From Effrenium voratum (Eukaryota; Sar; Dinophyceae; Suessiales; Symbiodiniaceae): a DNA stretch of 64,000 nucleotides. The stretch is from NCBI GenBank assembly GCA_963377175.1, contig CAUJNA010003249.1:389509-453508 (forward strand), written 5' to 3'. A model generated the notes under the pieces. It was not told the origin of the DNA, ran no database searches, and was given only the letters and a program-made list of their open reading frames with translations. Shown here piece after piece: positions 1-9,573 of this stretch. Position numbers and translations under genes: made by a program. Every line of letters begins with the position of its first letter. Within the stretch, counting starts at the first letter, position 1.

Positions 1-2354
1 TCATGTTTCCAATCAACATATCACGAAGCTCGGCTCCTTGTCACATGGTTTGTCCAATGCCAAGCACGACTCCAAGGACGGGGTGATTGAATGCTTGCCC
101 ATTTTTGGGTTTGGCTCAAAACAGGGGGACCCCGACTGGTAGTTTTCTGCTTTGGTTTCCCTTGAAAAGAGGGTACCATTAAAACAAAGACACATGATGA
201 CACCTAGCTTCAATGAAAGTTTGGGGATCCTTGCCTAAATACGGAAGATCGTCGACCCAAGACAGTGATATGGTAACTTTCCTGTTTGGATTCCCTTCCA
301 ACCAGCCTGAAAAGGGCAACCTCAAAGCCTCAAACACAACGCAACCCCGCAATGATTTAGCACCTAGTGCAGTTCCCCACTTCCTGAGTGCATTGGCAAA
401 ACAAACAACTTTCTGTCGTCCACCAAATTATCATCCTGTCAGGTCGAAGGAGTTAGGCCGGTGCTCATTTTTGAGTGCCGCACATGTATGGCCTCTTGGA
501 ATACAGAACTGCGATTGTACACCTTCATTTGCTTAAGCCCCCTGAAAAAAACACAAAAAACAACGAGAGTGATAGATTCCCTTTAACAGCCAACAGGGGG
601 AAATTAACAAATATTATTCTGCAAACGGGAAAAAGCACAGGGACTGAGATTCCTCCCCTCCCCGGTTGCCCTTGCGCCTCCAGCTCGCACACCTCCGCGG
701 CGGCATCGGCCACTTGCAACGCCTCCTGAACCGCCTGGCCTCCATCCGTGGCCGATCCGCGTCCAAATTTGCATGAAAGGTGCACCTGAGTCATAGTCAA
801 AACCCGGTATCAAAATGGTCTACACAGAACCATGCAAAGAATTAAGAAGGCGGCCGCAACTATTTATGGTTGGGATTGTCCCTTACTAACGTTCATCTAC
901 CCGGGTTTTGATTGTGGCTCACCTCAAAATGACGTGTTGGCTTCCTTTAAGAGACATCCAGTGGACTATGTGCTCTTCTCAGGTGCCTTTTCTCGTGGAG
1001 AATTGACCGATCTTCGGTGGAATCCTGACAAGCAACATCCTCAAACATACCAGCCTCCAAATCTCCCGGGCTGGCGGCTTAAAGGGAAACCAGCGGGCTT
1101 TCCCTGAAGGGACCAAACCCAGGAACCCTACGGAACCCCCCTTGGTCTCAAAGACAAAGGAACCCCGAGCAGGTGTGACGGATATCTGGCCGCAATTTCT
1201 AGTTCTTTTGCACAAACCAAACGTAGCCTGTAGCAGGTCGCAAGCGGTCTTGATTCTGCTCTTGCGCTATCTAGGGGATCGGCCGTTGCTTCAGCAGGGT
1301 CCAAAAAGCAACAAACAGGTCGAAGGGCTGCTCACTTAGTTTAAGAGCGACGGTAAGTACAGGTGTGACAAGTAGGGGTATGTTGTTGCGCCTCGGCTTT
1401 TTCCAGAGTGAACAAGCGAGACCCCGGGGACCGGGAAAGTGGATGTCCTGGTGCCCGTAAGTTTGCAGTCGGCCGGGTTTGCGGCAAAGGGTTTTGGGTC
1501 AGCTCAACTTAGGCTTGCATTGGTCTCATCAATTCGAGGGTTAAGGCTTATGATTATAGTTTAGGCTGCTGTGCGACGGCCGAGCGACCGAACCTAGCAA
1601 CCATTCAATCCAACCATCCATCCAAACAACCAACCATACACCAACCAACAAACCCCTTAATTCCCTTTCAGCTACCCTCCGCCGCCAATAGCCAGTGTTC
1701 ACTGCCTGGTTTGTATGGGGATTCTTGTACGGGGCAACCTGTGAAACCACCTTGCAGTTTCCTCATCAGGTGTCAACTTTTAGCGCCTCGTGTTGCTTTG
1801 TCGACCCCCTCATTAAGCAGGGTCTCAAGGAATCCTAGTAGGCGATTCCATATGGTTCCCGTTGAAATATTACATCTGAAGCAACCCAATCCAAAATAAC
1901 ACCCCACCTACGCCATTGACTCAGATACCCAAGCAACCTCCGGTGACACCCCAAGCATCGGCCAAATCTGCAGGCCTCGGTCCACTGCTGTGGCCAGTGC
2001 CGCCTGAAACCACTGCCGACGCGGCGCCCGGAGGAAGGGTGGGGGTTGGGGCGGCTGAAGCTGCCTTTGGCGATTGCAGGGTCGCTTTCAGCCCGCCCCC
2101 TGAAGTGCACACACCATCGGACTTGTGCGAATGCGTATACATTTGCATGTTAAAAGCATACGCTGCTCCGCATTCCAAATAACCGCATATTATCGTCTAC
2201 AACATGCTCAACCGCGCTTACGTGATGCGAAGAGCCACATGGCAAGGGCAAGGGGCTTGCTATTTAGCGCAGGTTGGACCGGTCAGTTCCCGGATCCGCC
2301 CCTTGAAAGGCGCAGAGCAAGAACAGTCGGACCAAATCCAGCAGATGGGAAGGA
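1..2354. other. Host flank without recognised gene
   Basis: Host DNA of balanced GC content. I see no complete gene, RNA gene or mobile element. One exon-like stretch lies on the minus strand at about 656-764: a helical, Ala/Glu-rich reading (ATDGGQAVQEALQVADAAAE) with codon use typical of coding DNA. It has no recognisable domain, and exon borders could not be fixed. Everything else is broken in all frames. Confidence 0.4.
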
Positions 2355-2438
2355 TATCAAAAAAAAACTTTTTTAACAATCAAAAAGAAACTGTTTTTAG
2401 CAATCAAAAAAAAACTTGTTTAGCCATCAAGAAAAAAC
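2355..2438 (+). repeat. A-rich short tandem repeat (left)
   Basis: Three to four imperfect ~24-bp units of the form gcaatcaaaaaaaacttttt. The same motif occurs in reverse orientation at 28099-28170, on the other side of the G-rich array and virus, so the two copies form a loose inverted pair around the whole locus. Similarity extends a few bases outward (a GGGA block), then stops. Confidence 0.7.
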
Positions 2439-2564
2439 TTAATGCACTCAGGGCTGCATTTACTGAGAAACGTGTGTATCAAAAGGAACACGCAGTGCAC
2501 GCGCACGGACACGGTCTCATCACACGTGCTGTAGCCGCGGGGTTACTCTTTTGCGATGGTCTGG

Positions 2565-3287
2565 GCGAGTAGCGGGGGGGTTGGGGGGGAGGGGTGGCAG
2601 CCCCCCACCATGATTTCAACTGGGGCAAAAAATCCGAGAAGTAGCGGGGGGGTTGGGGGGCCCCATGGTGATCGAACAAGTGATGATTCAATTAGGGGTA
2701 AACAACTTAAAAAGTAGCGGGGGGGTTGGGGGGGCCGGCAGCCCCCCCATGATGATCGAAAAACTGATGATTCAACTAGGGGCAACAAATCTAAATAACC
2801 AGCGAGGAGGCAAACAAATCTAAAACTGCCCCTTAGATTTTTTGCCCCTTATTCAATCATTCGATCGTCATGCGGCAGCCCCCCGCCCAACTTCCCCCGC
2901 ACTTTTCGATTCTTTGGCCCTAATTGAATCATCACTTTCTGGATCAGCAGCGGGGGGGTTGGGGGGGGCGGCAGCCCCCCCCCATGATGATCGAAAAACT
3001 GATGATTCAATTAGGGGCAAGAAATCTAAAAACCAGCGAGGGGGCGTACAATCTAAAAAGTAGCGGGGGGGTTGGGGGGGGCGGCAGCCCCCCCCGCGAT
3101 GATCGACAAAGTGAGCATTCAAATTGTGGCCAAACATCTAAAAATAGCGGGGGGGTTGGGGGGGCTGCCCCCCATGATGATCCAGAAAGTGATGATTCAA
3201 TTAGGGGCAAAACATCTTGAAGTGGCAGGGAAGTTGGGGGGGGGGGCTACCGCATGACCACAAAGGTAAAAGTAGAGGGGGGGTTTG
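2565..3287 (+). repeat. G-rich higher-order tandem array, left part
   Basis: Units of roughly 75-100 bp repeat the blocks GATGATCGAAAAACTGATGA, TTCAATTAGGGGCAA and AGTAGCGGGGGGGTTGGGG, followed by GCGGCAGCCCCCC. Some units are inverted (around 2825-2935). The same array, in the same orientation, resumes at 24663 beyond the virus, so the virus split a pre-existing array. Long open frames across it are low-complexity and probably not genes. The G runs could form quadruplexes. Confidence 0.85.
3283..3287 (+). other. Target-site duplication GTTTG (left copy)
   Basis: GTTTG directly precedes the first base of the left TIR and is repeated at 24663-24667 just after the right TIR. Intact array units at about 25055 and 26930 read GGGGTTTGGGGG without interruption, which gives the empty site. 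A 5-bp duplication fits a retroviral-type (rve) integrase. Confidence 0.85.
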
Positions 3288-3872
3288 AGTTAGACAGGGG
3301 CTTTCCCGTCCGCATTTTGCCATCCGGTCCTAGGGTCCCCCCCACACTTTTGGGCACATTCTGAATACGCCCACTAAAACAGCCTATTTTCAACATTCAA
3401 ATTCAATCACCCAACCAATCCAACACCAAAAAACACATATTCATATACCCATCTTCATTTGTTACCCTATCTCAACATCACCCTTACACTCATTCAATAA
3501 CAACAATCATAACTACATACCAACTCAACAAATCCCACCAAAAAAATGCAAGCTACATACCAACATTTTTTCATTCCCAAGATCGCAACCCCAAGATCTC
3601 AATAATTCCTCCCTTGATCCAAACTGCAACCCTTTCCCATTTCCAACAAATACGAACAGTCTAAAAAAGAACGCTATGTTCACCCCGAAAAATGGTTAAC
3701 CAATGGAAAAGGGAGAATTAAAACCGTTAACCCAAATCTTGAAAACAATCCCAGTAAAATATGGATGGCAAAATGCGGATGGGAAAGGCCTATGTAGGAA
3801 AGCACCCCCACGGCTTATACGGGAAAATTAAACTAAAATTACAACATATAAGATTTTATATGTTATAAGTAT
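3288..3872 (+). repeat. Left terminal inverted repeat
   Basis: Pairs with 24078-24662. The outer 543 bp (3288-3830) match with about four mismatches; the inner 42 bp match 35/42. The plus strand is nearly free of G between about 3383 and 3458. A 25-bp sequence at 3301-3325 returns inverted at 3763-3787 with one mismatch, so the TIR carries its own subterminal inverted repeat. At the inner edge a 9-bp hairpin (AACATATAA, loop GATT) at 3843-3864 lies just beyond the end of the first gene and could act in 3' end formation. Confidence 0.95.
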
Positions 3873-3879
3873 AGCAAAA

Positions 3880-4125
3880 CTATGGTATCGAAGGCTTTAA
3901 TCTATGTATTTCCATGGGTTGTATTCGTTTCTTCTGTTCCTTCCTTAACTCTTTTGTTGCTTTTACTTTGTCTCTGCATTCCTTACATGTTTTGTAAAAT
4001 ATCTCTTCCATTTTAATTCTATCATACATTTTGTGAAAATCCTTTCTTGGCTTTGCTTCGTCGCATTTACTGCAATGACAAACCATTGTGCATCCTGTTT
4101 CTTCTTCGTCATCTGTAGAACTCAT
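3880..4125 (-). CDS. Small four-cysteine zinc-ribbon-like protein
   Basis: 81 residues. An acidic N-terminus (SSTDDEEE) precedes a Cys-rich core, CHCSKC near residues 17-22 and CKEC near 47-50, with a Phe-His pair between them. This spacing is like short treble-clef or zinc-ribbon proteins of phages and large DNA viruses, so metal binding and a nucleic-acid role are likely; the exact function is unknown. The C-terminus is basic and rich in Lys/Arg. It is the leftmost gene, ending 8 bp from the TIR and reading toward it, in a minus-strand run with the next three genes. Confidence 0.7.
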   Translation of the reverse strand: MSSTDDEEETGCTMVCHCSKCDEAKPRKDFHKMYDRIKMEEIFYKTCKECRDKVKATKELRKEQKKRIQPMEIHRLKPSIP

Positions 4126-4181
4126 AATATTAGTTATGCCAATATGTCTTTAAACGGATTTTCAGAGAAAAATGTTTTCAA

Positions 4182-4454
4182 TCAAGAATAAATCCCTGTA
4201 TCTTCATCATAGTCGATTTGATAAAATGTCATAGTTGAAGCCTTCGGTTCTTTAATTTCTTTGTTATTAAGTTTGTTTAAATAAATGTTTCTTTTATTTT
4301 TATATTCACCATTGGTTCGATCTACTTCCTTACTTTGATAACTGTTTGTTAACGGTTTCTTCTTTTCCATTTCTTGTAAGATTTCTAAAATATTCTTGTT
4401 CTGTTCTAAAACCTTGTTCAGTTTTTTAACCATCTTTTCTAATCCTTCATCCAT
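4182..4454 (-). CDS. Hypothetical protein with N-terminal coiled coil
   Basis: 90 residues. The first ~35 residues show heptad-like spacing of Leu/Ile/Met with Lys/Glu (MVKKLNKVLEQNKNILEILQ), predicting a coiled coil. The rest is polar and ends in an acidic DYDEDTG stretch. No family is recognised. It lies between the zinc-ribbon-like gene and a 167-residue hypothetical gene in the same direction, with AT-rich spacers of ~55-60 bp that may hold short promoters. Confidence 0.6.
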   Translation of the reverse strand: MDEGLEKMVKKLNKVLEQNKNILEILQEMEKKKPLTNSYQSKEVDRTNGEYKNKRNIYLNKLNNKEIKEPKASTMTFYQIDYDEDTGIYS

Positions 4455-4515
4455 GTAAATATATATATTATATTATAAAATAAAACTTTTAAAACTAAAC
4501 TTTTATTTTACAAAA

Positions 4516-5019
4516 TCATATATCATTATAAGTCAATTCAAAATTAGTTATTGTGTAACTCGTTAAATTATTATTCAATTTACCAATTAAATTACAAATA
4601 ATAGTTTTTCTAAATTTTGAATATTTATGAAACTTTTCAATATTATCTGTAATATAAATTATTAAACATTTAATACATTCAAACACATTAACAACATTAA
4701 TGTTACTATTTTTGTAAATATTATTCATTTTTCTCAATGTAATTTCATAAAACTGAATAGCATTTTTATTCTCATAATTAGCAATAAATCTTAAAGTATA
4801 TGAATATATTCTTTTACAATAAAATTTTAAATCTGATTGTTCAAATAAATCAGCATAATTAATAGAATTATAAAACATGTTAAAATCAATTTTACTATTT
4901 CTAAAGTCATTAACAAAATTAATTAATATATCATTTTCGTTATATTCTTCAATAAAAATATTCAATTTCAATTCCTTTACATCAATGAATTTAATAATAT
5001 TATTTATAACATCTTGCAT
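4516..5019 (-). CDS. Hypothetical viral protein
   Basis: 167 residues, very rich in Asn, Ile, Phe and Tyr, as expected from the local AT content. It seems all-helical, with no signal peptide and no clear membrane segment. Two cysteines near the middle (CIKC, about residues 114-117) are isolated. I recognise no family. It is the third gene of the left minus-strand cluster. Confidence 0.6.
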   Translation of the reverse strand: MQDVINNIIKFIDVKELKLNIFIEEYNENDILINFVNDFRNSKIDFNMFYNSINYADLFEQSDLKFYCKRIYSYTLRFIANYENKNAIQFYEITLRKMNNIYKNSNINVVNVFECIKCLIIYITDNIEKFHKYSKFRKTIICNLIGKLNNNLTSYTITNFELTYNDI

Positions 5020-5049
5020 TATAAATAATAATGGAAATAATTTTAACTA

Positions 5050-5409
5050 TTATTTTTTCATCATTTCGCGTATAGTTTCCTGTGTTTCCCTATCGCCATT
5101 CTCGGATGGAATAACCCCCCTCCCAAAGTGTATAGCAATAGTATGAACATCTGTTTCCAGATTTATACTGTCTTTAGTTTTATCAATATTCATTTTCTTA
5201 TCATTCTTACTTAGTTTGAAACTTGTCGGAATACACGAACATTTACAAGTTCCTTTCTTTTGTATTTCTAATTCATTTTTTAATTCTAACATCTTTTTAC
5301 ACATTGGACAAGCAAACTCAATAACTGATGTGTCTTTAACAATTTCTTCTTTTTCTTCATCAGTTGAAGAAACAACTGGTTCAGTCTTATTCTTTTTCTT
5401 TCTTCCCAT
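5050..5409 (-). CDS. Hypothetical protein with CPMC/CKC zinc-binding motif
   Basis: 119 residues. A basic start (MGRKKKNK) and an acidic linker precede CPMC (residues ~34-37) and CKCSC (~55-59), a possible four-Cys zinc site. The C-terminal half is charged and ends in Lys. It may bind nucleic acid or a partner protein; no family is recognised. It is the first-transcribed gene of the left minus-strand cluster and lies back to back with the ATPase across a ~220-bp AT-rich region. Confidence 0.6.
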   Translation of the reverse strand: MGRKKKNKTEPVVSSTDEEKEEIVKDTSVIEFACPMCKKMLELKNELEIQKKGTCKCSCIPTSFKLSKNDKKMNIDKTKDSINLETDVHTIAIHFGRGVIPSENGDRETQETIREMMKK

Positions 5410-5466
5410 TTATATTAATATTTACATTTTTATTTTTGATATATTGTATCACAAACTTAATTATTT

Positions 5467-5574
5467 CTAAAACAAAATAGCATATTTCTTGCATCTATTA
5501 TCAGTTATAACAACTTGTTCTATATTCTCTACTTCATCTATTATATCAATATAATCTGAATAGCTTCTATTCAT
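5467..5574 (-). CDS. Possible 35-residue small ORF
   Basis: An open frame of 35 codons starting MNRSYSDYIDIIDEVENIEQ inside the divergent spacer between the zinc-motif gene and the ATPase. Composition (acidic, Ile/Asp-rich) resembles the other small viral proteins, but a short frame like this can arise by chance in AT-rich DNA. Confidence 0.25.
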   Translation of the reverse strand: MNRSYSDYIDIIDEVENIEQVVITDNRCKKYAILF

Positions 5575-5626
5575 ATAAAATAATAAATATAAAATATTTT
5601 CTAAATAACTTTAATATTATTTTATT

Positions 5627-6390
5627 ATGTCAGATGTTCCAATAATAAAACCAATAAACATAACTGAATATGAATTCAAACAATCTAAATATGAGCACGT
5701 GCCAAAATTACCATTTAGAAGTATTATAGTTGCTTCTTCGACAGGCGGCAAAACAGTCTTGGTTCAGAACCTTATCTTAAATGTTTATAGAAATTCATTT
5801 GCAAGAATATTTATATTTTCCCCCAGCGTTCATAATGACCCAACCTTTACAGAAGTTAAAAAATATATCAGGGATGAATTGCACGTGGATGATGAAAAAG
5901 AACAAATTTATTTTGATAATTATAATCCAAGTGATTTAGAAAATGTAATTGAAAGACAGAAGAAAATAATTAATTATATGAAATCTAAAAAGATAAAGAA
6001 ACTACATTCAATATTAATCGTTATAGACGATCATGCCGACGATCCTAAATTTGTTAGATATAGTAAATTATTACATGGATTATTTACAAGAGGTAGGCAC
6101 GATGCAGTAAGCGTAATTTGTTCAACACAGAAAATAATGTGTTGGCGCCTATCATTCGTTTAAATGCCAGTTCATTATATATTTTTAGGTTGAAAAATGC
6201 CAGTGAATTAATGAGTTTTATTGAAGAAAATAGCGCCATTGTTGACAAACAGCAATTATTAGATATGTATCATCAAGCAGTGAATGACGCACCTTATAGT
6301 TTCTTCTACGTGAATATGAATGCTAAGAATGTGAATGACATGTTTTTTCTCCGTTTTGAACAGGCATTTCAAATTACAAATGATGAATAA
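5627..6390 (+). pseudogene. Packaging ATPase (A32-like, FtsK/HerA superfamily), frameshifted
   Basis: Genome-packaging motor that would drive DNA into the capsid. The first frame (5627-6163) has a Walker A loop STGGKT at residues ~38-43 and a Walker B strand ILIVIDDH at ~129-136, the normal order for this family. The match to the family continues in another frame from about 6133 (NNVLAPIIRLNASSLYIFRL) to the stop at 6390. The switch lies at the A-run in CAGAAAATAATG, consistent with loss of one base. Total length, about 255 residues, is normal for PLV ATPases. The site lacks an obvious slippery heptamer, so a mutation or assembly error is more likely than programmed frameshifting. Confidence 0.88.
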
Positions 6391-6420
6391 AGATATTCTA
6401 ATTTAATATAATATAATAAT

Positions 6421-6654
6421 ATGCTAATGAAACTATGTAGATGTGGTGGATTTTATCGTAGAGGTAATTACAATTTTCATACTAATTCTTGGATACATAA
6501 ACTTTATAAAGTGTTAAAAAGACGACCAACAGACGAGGAATTATTAAGATTTCAAAATAATTTTGTTGATGAAGAAGATTTAATAGATGATATGTGTAGC
6601 AACGCCTCAACAAAATTACCCGAAAGTGAAATGACAGATTATGATAGTAATTAA
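6421..6654 (+). CDS. Small C2H2-type zinc-finger protein
   Basis: 77 residues. The N-terminus has CRCGG followed by paired histidines (FHTNSWIHK), the pattern CxCGxY...H-x5-H found in many short zinc-finger proteins of large DNA viruses and PLVs. The remainder is acidic (DEEDLIDDM). It starts 31 bp after the ATPase on the same strand. A DNA-binding or regulatory role is an inference. Confidence 0.6.
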   Translation: MLMKLCRCGGFYRRGNYNFHTNSWIHKLYKVLKRRPTDEELLRFQNNFVDEEDLIDDMCSNASTKLPESEMTDYDSN

Positions 6655-6683
6655 TAATATTAATGTATGTTAATATTATCAAT

Positions 6684-6911
6684 TTAGAATAAAGAATAGC
6701 TACATAAATTTAAGGCAGGAAATTTATAATATGTTTTATCTTTTTTACATTCATTAACTTTTTCTAATTTATTTATTATTGCTTTCAATGAATTTATTTG
6801 TAGAATATCAATTCTTGACATTTCACTTATCGTATTTACATCTATATCTTTTATTACTTTAATAGCCTCTTCATCATCAATTTCTACTGGTTTTGATTTA
6901 CTTGAACCCAT
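6684..6911 (-). CDS. Small protein with N-myristoylation signal
   Basis: 75 residues starting MGSSKSKP. Gly2 with Ser6 and Lys7 fits the eukaryotic N-myristoyltransferase consensus, and the first eight residues resemble the membrane-anchoring SH4 start of Src-family kinases. There is no kinase part. The middle is helical and acidic/hydrophobic. Lipid anchoring at a host membrane or in a virion membrane is plausible. It converges with the zinc-finger gene ending at 6654, and is followed upstream by the 272-residue gene. Confidence 0.6.
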   Translation of the reverse strand: MGSSKSKPVEIDDEEAIKVIKDIDVNTISEMSRIDILQINSLKAIINKLEKVNECKKDKTYYKFPALNLCSYSLF

Positions 6912-6922
6912 TATATATAATA

Positions 6923-7741
6923 TTATTTAGATTTTAATTTTTCAAAATTATATTTTTGTTTTTCTTCTCCGTCTTCTTCTTCTTCGTCTTCAGTTGGTGC
7001 TGGTATTTCTGTTGGACTTTCAGATGAAGAACTATGAACAGTAATAGGTGGCGAACTATGAACACTAATAGCTTCATTTGATGAATTGCTACTGCTACCT
7101 TGTGCATTTCCTGCTGTTATTTGATTAACTAAATCTGCGATATTTATTGTTGTTGCAATTGCGCTATGTGATAAGTTTAATATTATATCTGCTACTGTAG
7201 CGCCGTTGTGTAGCATTATTTCTATCATTTTTGTCAGTTTGAACTTCTTTTCTTCTTCATCGCTGTCCTCCTCGTCTGGTGGTTTCTTTGGCGGTGGTTC
7301 TGGTGGTTTGTTGTTGTCAAGCATTGTAGTAAAGGCTGACACCATTGCATCGCGTTGGTTTTTCAGGGTTTGTGTTGCTTGCGCTCTTGTTGGCTCATGT
7401 CTTTTGTATGTGTTGTGCCAAAAGTTTTTAAGCATTATTTTAAACATATTGTCTTGGTTTTCCTTTACCTTAAACGCTTCAAATGTCATATTTAATTGCT
7501 GATTTGCATCATTGTATAACTTTTCTTGAGTCTCTCTGGTTTCTGTTGCAATTGTATCTGTATTGGTTGCAATGTCAATAAATTCTCTCGGTATGCCTTT
7601 TTTCATCATTTTCGGTGGTTGTATTGTTGTTGGTGTGTTTGGTTTTGTTAGGTTATGTATTGAAAAACTGTCGTCGTGATCATAATTATCATTGAACTTC
7701 TGCTTCTTTCTTTTCAGTATATTTTTAGTTAATATTATCAT
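6923..7741 (-). CDS. Hypothetical protein with disordered acidic C-terminus
   Basis: 272 residues. A basic start (KRKKQK), a central helical part, a Pro-rich stretch PPEPPPKKPP around residue 150, an acidic run DEEDSDEEE, then a Ser-rich tail with alternating HSSP/HSSS segments and an acidic end. This looks like a scaffold or virion-core protein, but no family is recognised. It is one of two large unknown minus-strand genes next to the capsid gene block. Confidence 0.6.
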   Translation of the reverse strand: MIILTKNILKRKKQKFNDNYDHDDSFSIHNLTKPNTPTTIQPPKMMKKGIPREFIDIATNTDTIATETRETQEKLYNDANQQLNMTFEAFKVKENQDNMFKIMLKNFWHNTYKRHEPTRAQATQTLKNQRDAMVSAFTTMLDNNKPPEPPPKKPPDEEDSDEEEKKFKLTKMIEIMLHNGATVADIILNLSHSAIATTINIADLVNQITAGNAQGSSSNSSNEAISVHSSPPITVHSSSSESPTEIPAPTEDEEEEDGEEKQKYNFEKLKSK

Positions 7742-7761
7742 TATTATTATTATTTATATTT

Positions 7762-8772
7762 TTATTTCTTACCTTTACCCTTAAAACTTGCCTTGAGTTC
7801 TTCTATTCTACCTCTGCTTAAATTTGCTATCCAACCGCCGTTATCAATAGTGTCTAAAATCATATCCACTAAATATTCTTTGTATGTTCTCGCCTTGCCT
7901 CTTCCCTTTTGTTTCAATTCTTCTTGTATTTCGCTTTCTTCTGGCACTTGAATTCCTCTTAAATAAAACTGAAATTTAATATCATTTACTGTTAAATTAG
8001 GGTTGTCTTTCCAGTAAGCGGGACTAATAGTATTATCTAGTGTTGTTTTAAATAATGGCGTCATTGGCAATGGTGGTGGTTGTTGGGCTGTTGAACTTGA
8101 TGCTCCTGTTGCTTGTTGAACTGGTGTCGCGTAAAAATTGTCATCTACTGCTTGAGGTGATTGTTCAACATCTTCTACGTGCATTGTTTGCTGGTCGTCT
8201 GCTACTGCTCCACCTGCTGGCGCTTGTCGTGGTTCTGTTGGTGCTGATTGTCTGTTTGCCACCATTCTATGAAATAATGTCCCGCCCATCTCTCTTAAAT
8301 TTGATGCCATCGCTCTGCCTACTTCTTCCGCTTTCCGCTTTGTTGCAGTTGCTATATCTTGTAATTGTGTATCTACCATTGCCTCGTGTTGTCTTGTCGT
8401 TTGTTGTGGTGTTGAAAAATCATATTCGTCTGCTATTGCTTGGTCGTTTGCTTGGACTGGTGTTTCTGCATTCATTTTGTGAACTGCATAAGTATGCCCG
8501 TTTCTGCGTGCTTCTTGTTTCATCATTATCTCTCTCATTTGCCTGTCTAATATTCTCATTTGTTGGTCTTTCAATAATTCAAAATGGTCGCTTCCATCAA
8601 AAAAACTACCCTGAGGACTTGCTTTAAAAAAGGTAGCATCTCGGTTAGGTAGTTTTCCCGTTATTAAATCATTTTCGCCTATTAAATTAGCGATTTCTTC
8701 ATAAGTAGGTCGTCGTTTCAATCCAAATTTTGCATATGGATTTATTAATTCTAAACTTTGGGTTGTTGTCAT
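7762..8772 (-). CDS. Hypothetical virion-associated protein
   Basis: 336 residues with an N-terminal helical part, a central Gln/Ala/Pro-rich low-complexity region, and a basic C-terminus (KGRGKARTYKEYL ... SFKGKGKK). The C-terminal ~80 residues seem folded and are followed by Lys/Gly. The basic tail suggests DNA or RNA contact. The position beside the capsid genes suggests a structural role; both points are inference. Its upstream region is the AT-rich 8773-8842 segment that borders the GC-rich insertion. Confidence 0.6.
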   Translation of the reverse strand: MTTTQSLELINPYAKFGLKRRPTYEEIANLIGENDLITGKLPNRDATFFKASPQGSFFDGSDHFELLKDQQMRILDRQMREIMMKQEARRNGHTYAVHKMNAETPVQANDQAIADEYDFSTPQQTTRQHEAMVDTQLQDIATATKRKAEEVGRAMASNLREMGGTLFHRMVANRQSAPTEPRQAPAGGAVADDQQTMHVEDVEQSPQAVDDNFYATPVQQATGASSSTAQQPPPLPMTPLFKTTLDNTISPAYWKDNPNLTVNDIKFQFYLRGIQVPEESEIQEELKQKGRGKARTYKEYLVDMILDTIDNGGWIANLSRGRIEELKASFKGKGKK

Positions 8773-8964
8773 ATTGATATAATATTAATTAGAGAATATT
8801 ATATTGATATTTTTGTGAAAAATGTTATTAATAATAAGATTTTATTGTTAATCCGCCGACCCTCTGCCTCCCGTCCCAGCCTCCTGCAGAGGGGACCGGC
8901 GTGGGATGCAACTGGAAGTGATTGGAATCAATGATAGTCCCTGGGGGACACGCCCCAACCCACA

Positions 8965-9300
8965 AAGACCGGTCCCGGGACCGGTCCCGGGACCGGTCCT
9001 AAAACCAGTCCTGGGACCAGTCCTGGGACCGGTCCTGGGACTGGTCCTGGGACCCTGGTTCTGCTGTTTCAGATTACTTGTAGTTAGGTGACCGGTCCCC
9101 TTACCGGTCCCGGGACCGGTCCTGGGACCAGCCCCAGGACCGGGGTTTGGTCCTGGGACTCATCCCGGGAGTGGTCCCAGGACCAGTCCCAGAACCGGCG
9201 GTTTGGTCCTGAGACTGGTCCTGGGACTGGTCCCAGGACTGGTCCTGGGCTGGGACTGGTCCTGGGACCGGTCCCAGGACCGACCGGTCTGGGAAGCCGG
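8965..9300. repeat. Palindromic GGTCCCGGGACC / GGTCCTGGGACC minisatellite
   Basis: Irregular ~12-18-bp units built from the palindrome GGTCCCGGGACC and variants such as GGTCCTGGGACCAGTCC. Both strands read alike, so the tract could fold into many alternative hairpins. An interruption of unlike sequence (TTCTGCTGTTTCAGATTACT) lies near 9058-9080. Confidence 0.85.
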
Positions 9301-9573
9301 TCCGGGATCGAGTCCTGGTGTGACCGCTGGTTGGGTCCCAATTCAAACTGCTGTGCTGCCACCTCAAACCGCTCCAGACACCTTTCCGGACTGGCACCCA
9401 GGACACTGGACAGGGTCCCACGTCGTCACTCCCTGCGACCAAACCGGCCCGTGCGGTTATTGACGTCCTTGTGGTAGTAGAGGATCCCTGGATCTATTCT
9501 GCAAGAGAGTCCAATACGTCAAGTCAAACCGCGCCAGACTGGGACCAGCCTGCTGCCGGCGACCGGTCCAGGG

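Noticed and set aside
6100..6170. Programmed ribosomal frameshift in the ATPase
   Set aside because: No canonical slippery heptamer or downstream stem seen; similar one-base slips in two other genes fit mutation or sequencing error better.
8055..8627. 190-codon Leu/Val-rich frame that looks like a membrane protein
   Set aside because: Shadow on the opposite strand of the 336-residue viral gene.
8906..9477. Frames of TGPGTGPGT or DQSQDQSQD type
   Set aside because: Translation of the palindromic minisatellite in the GC-rich insert.
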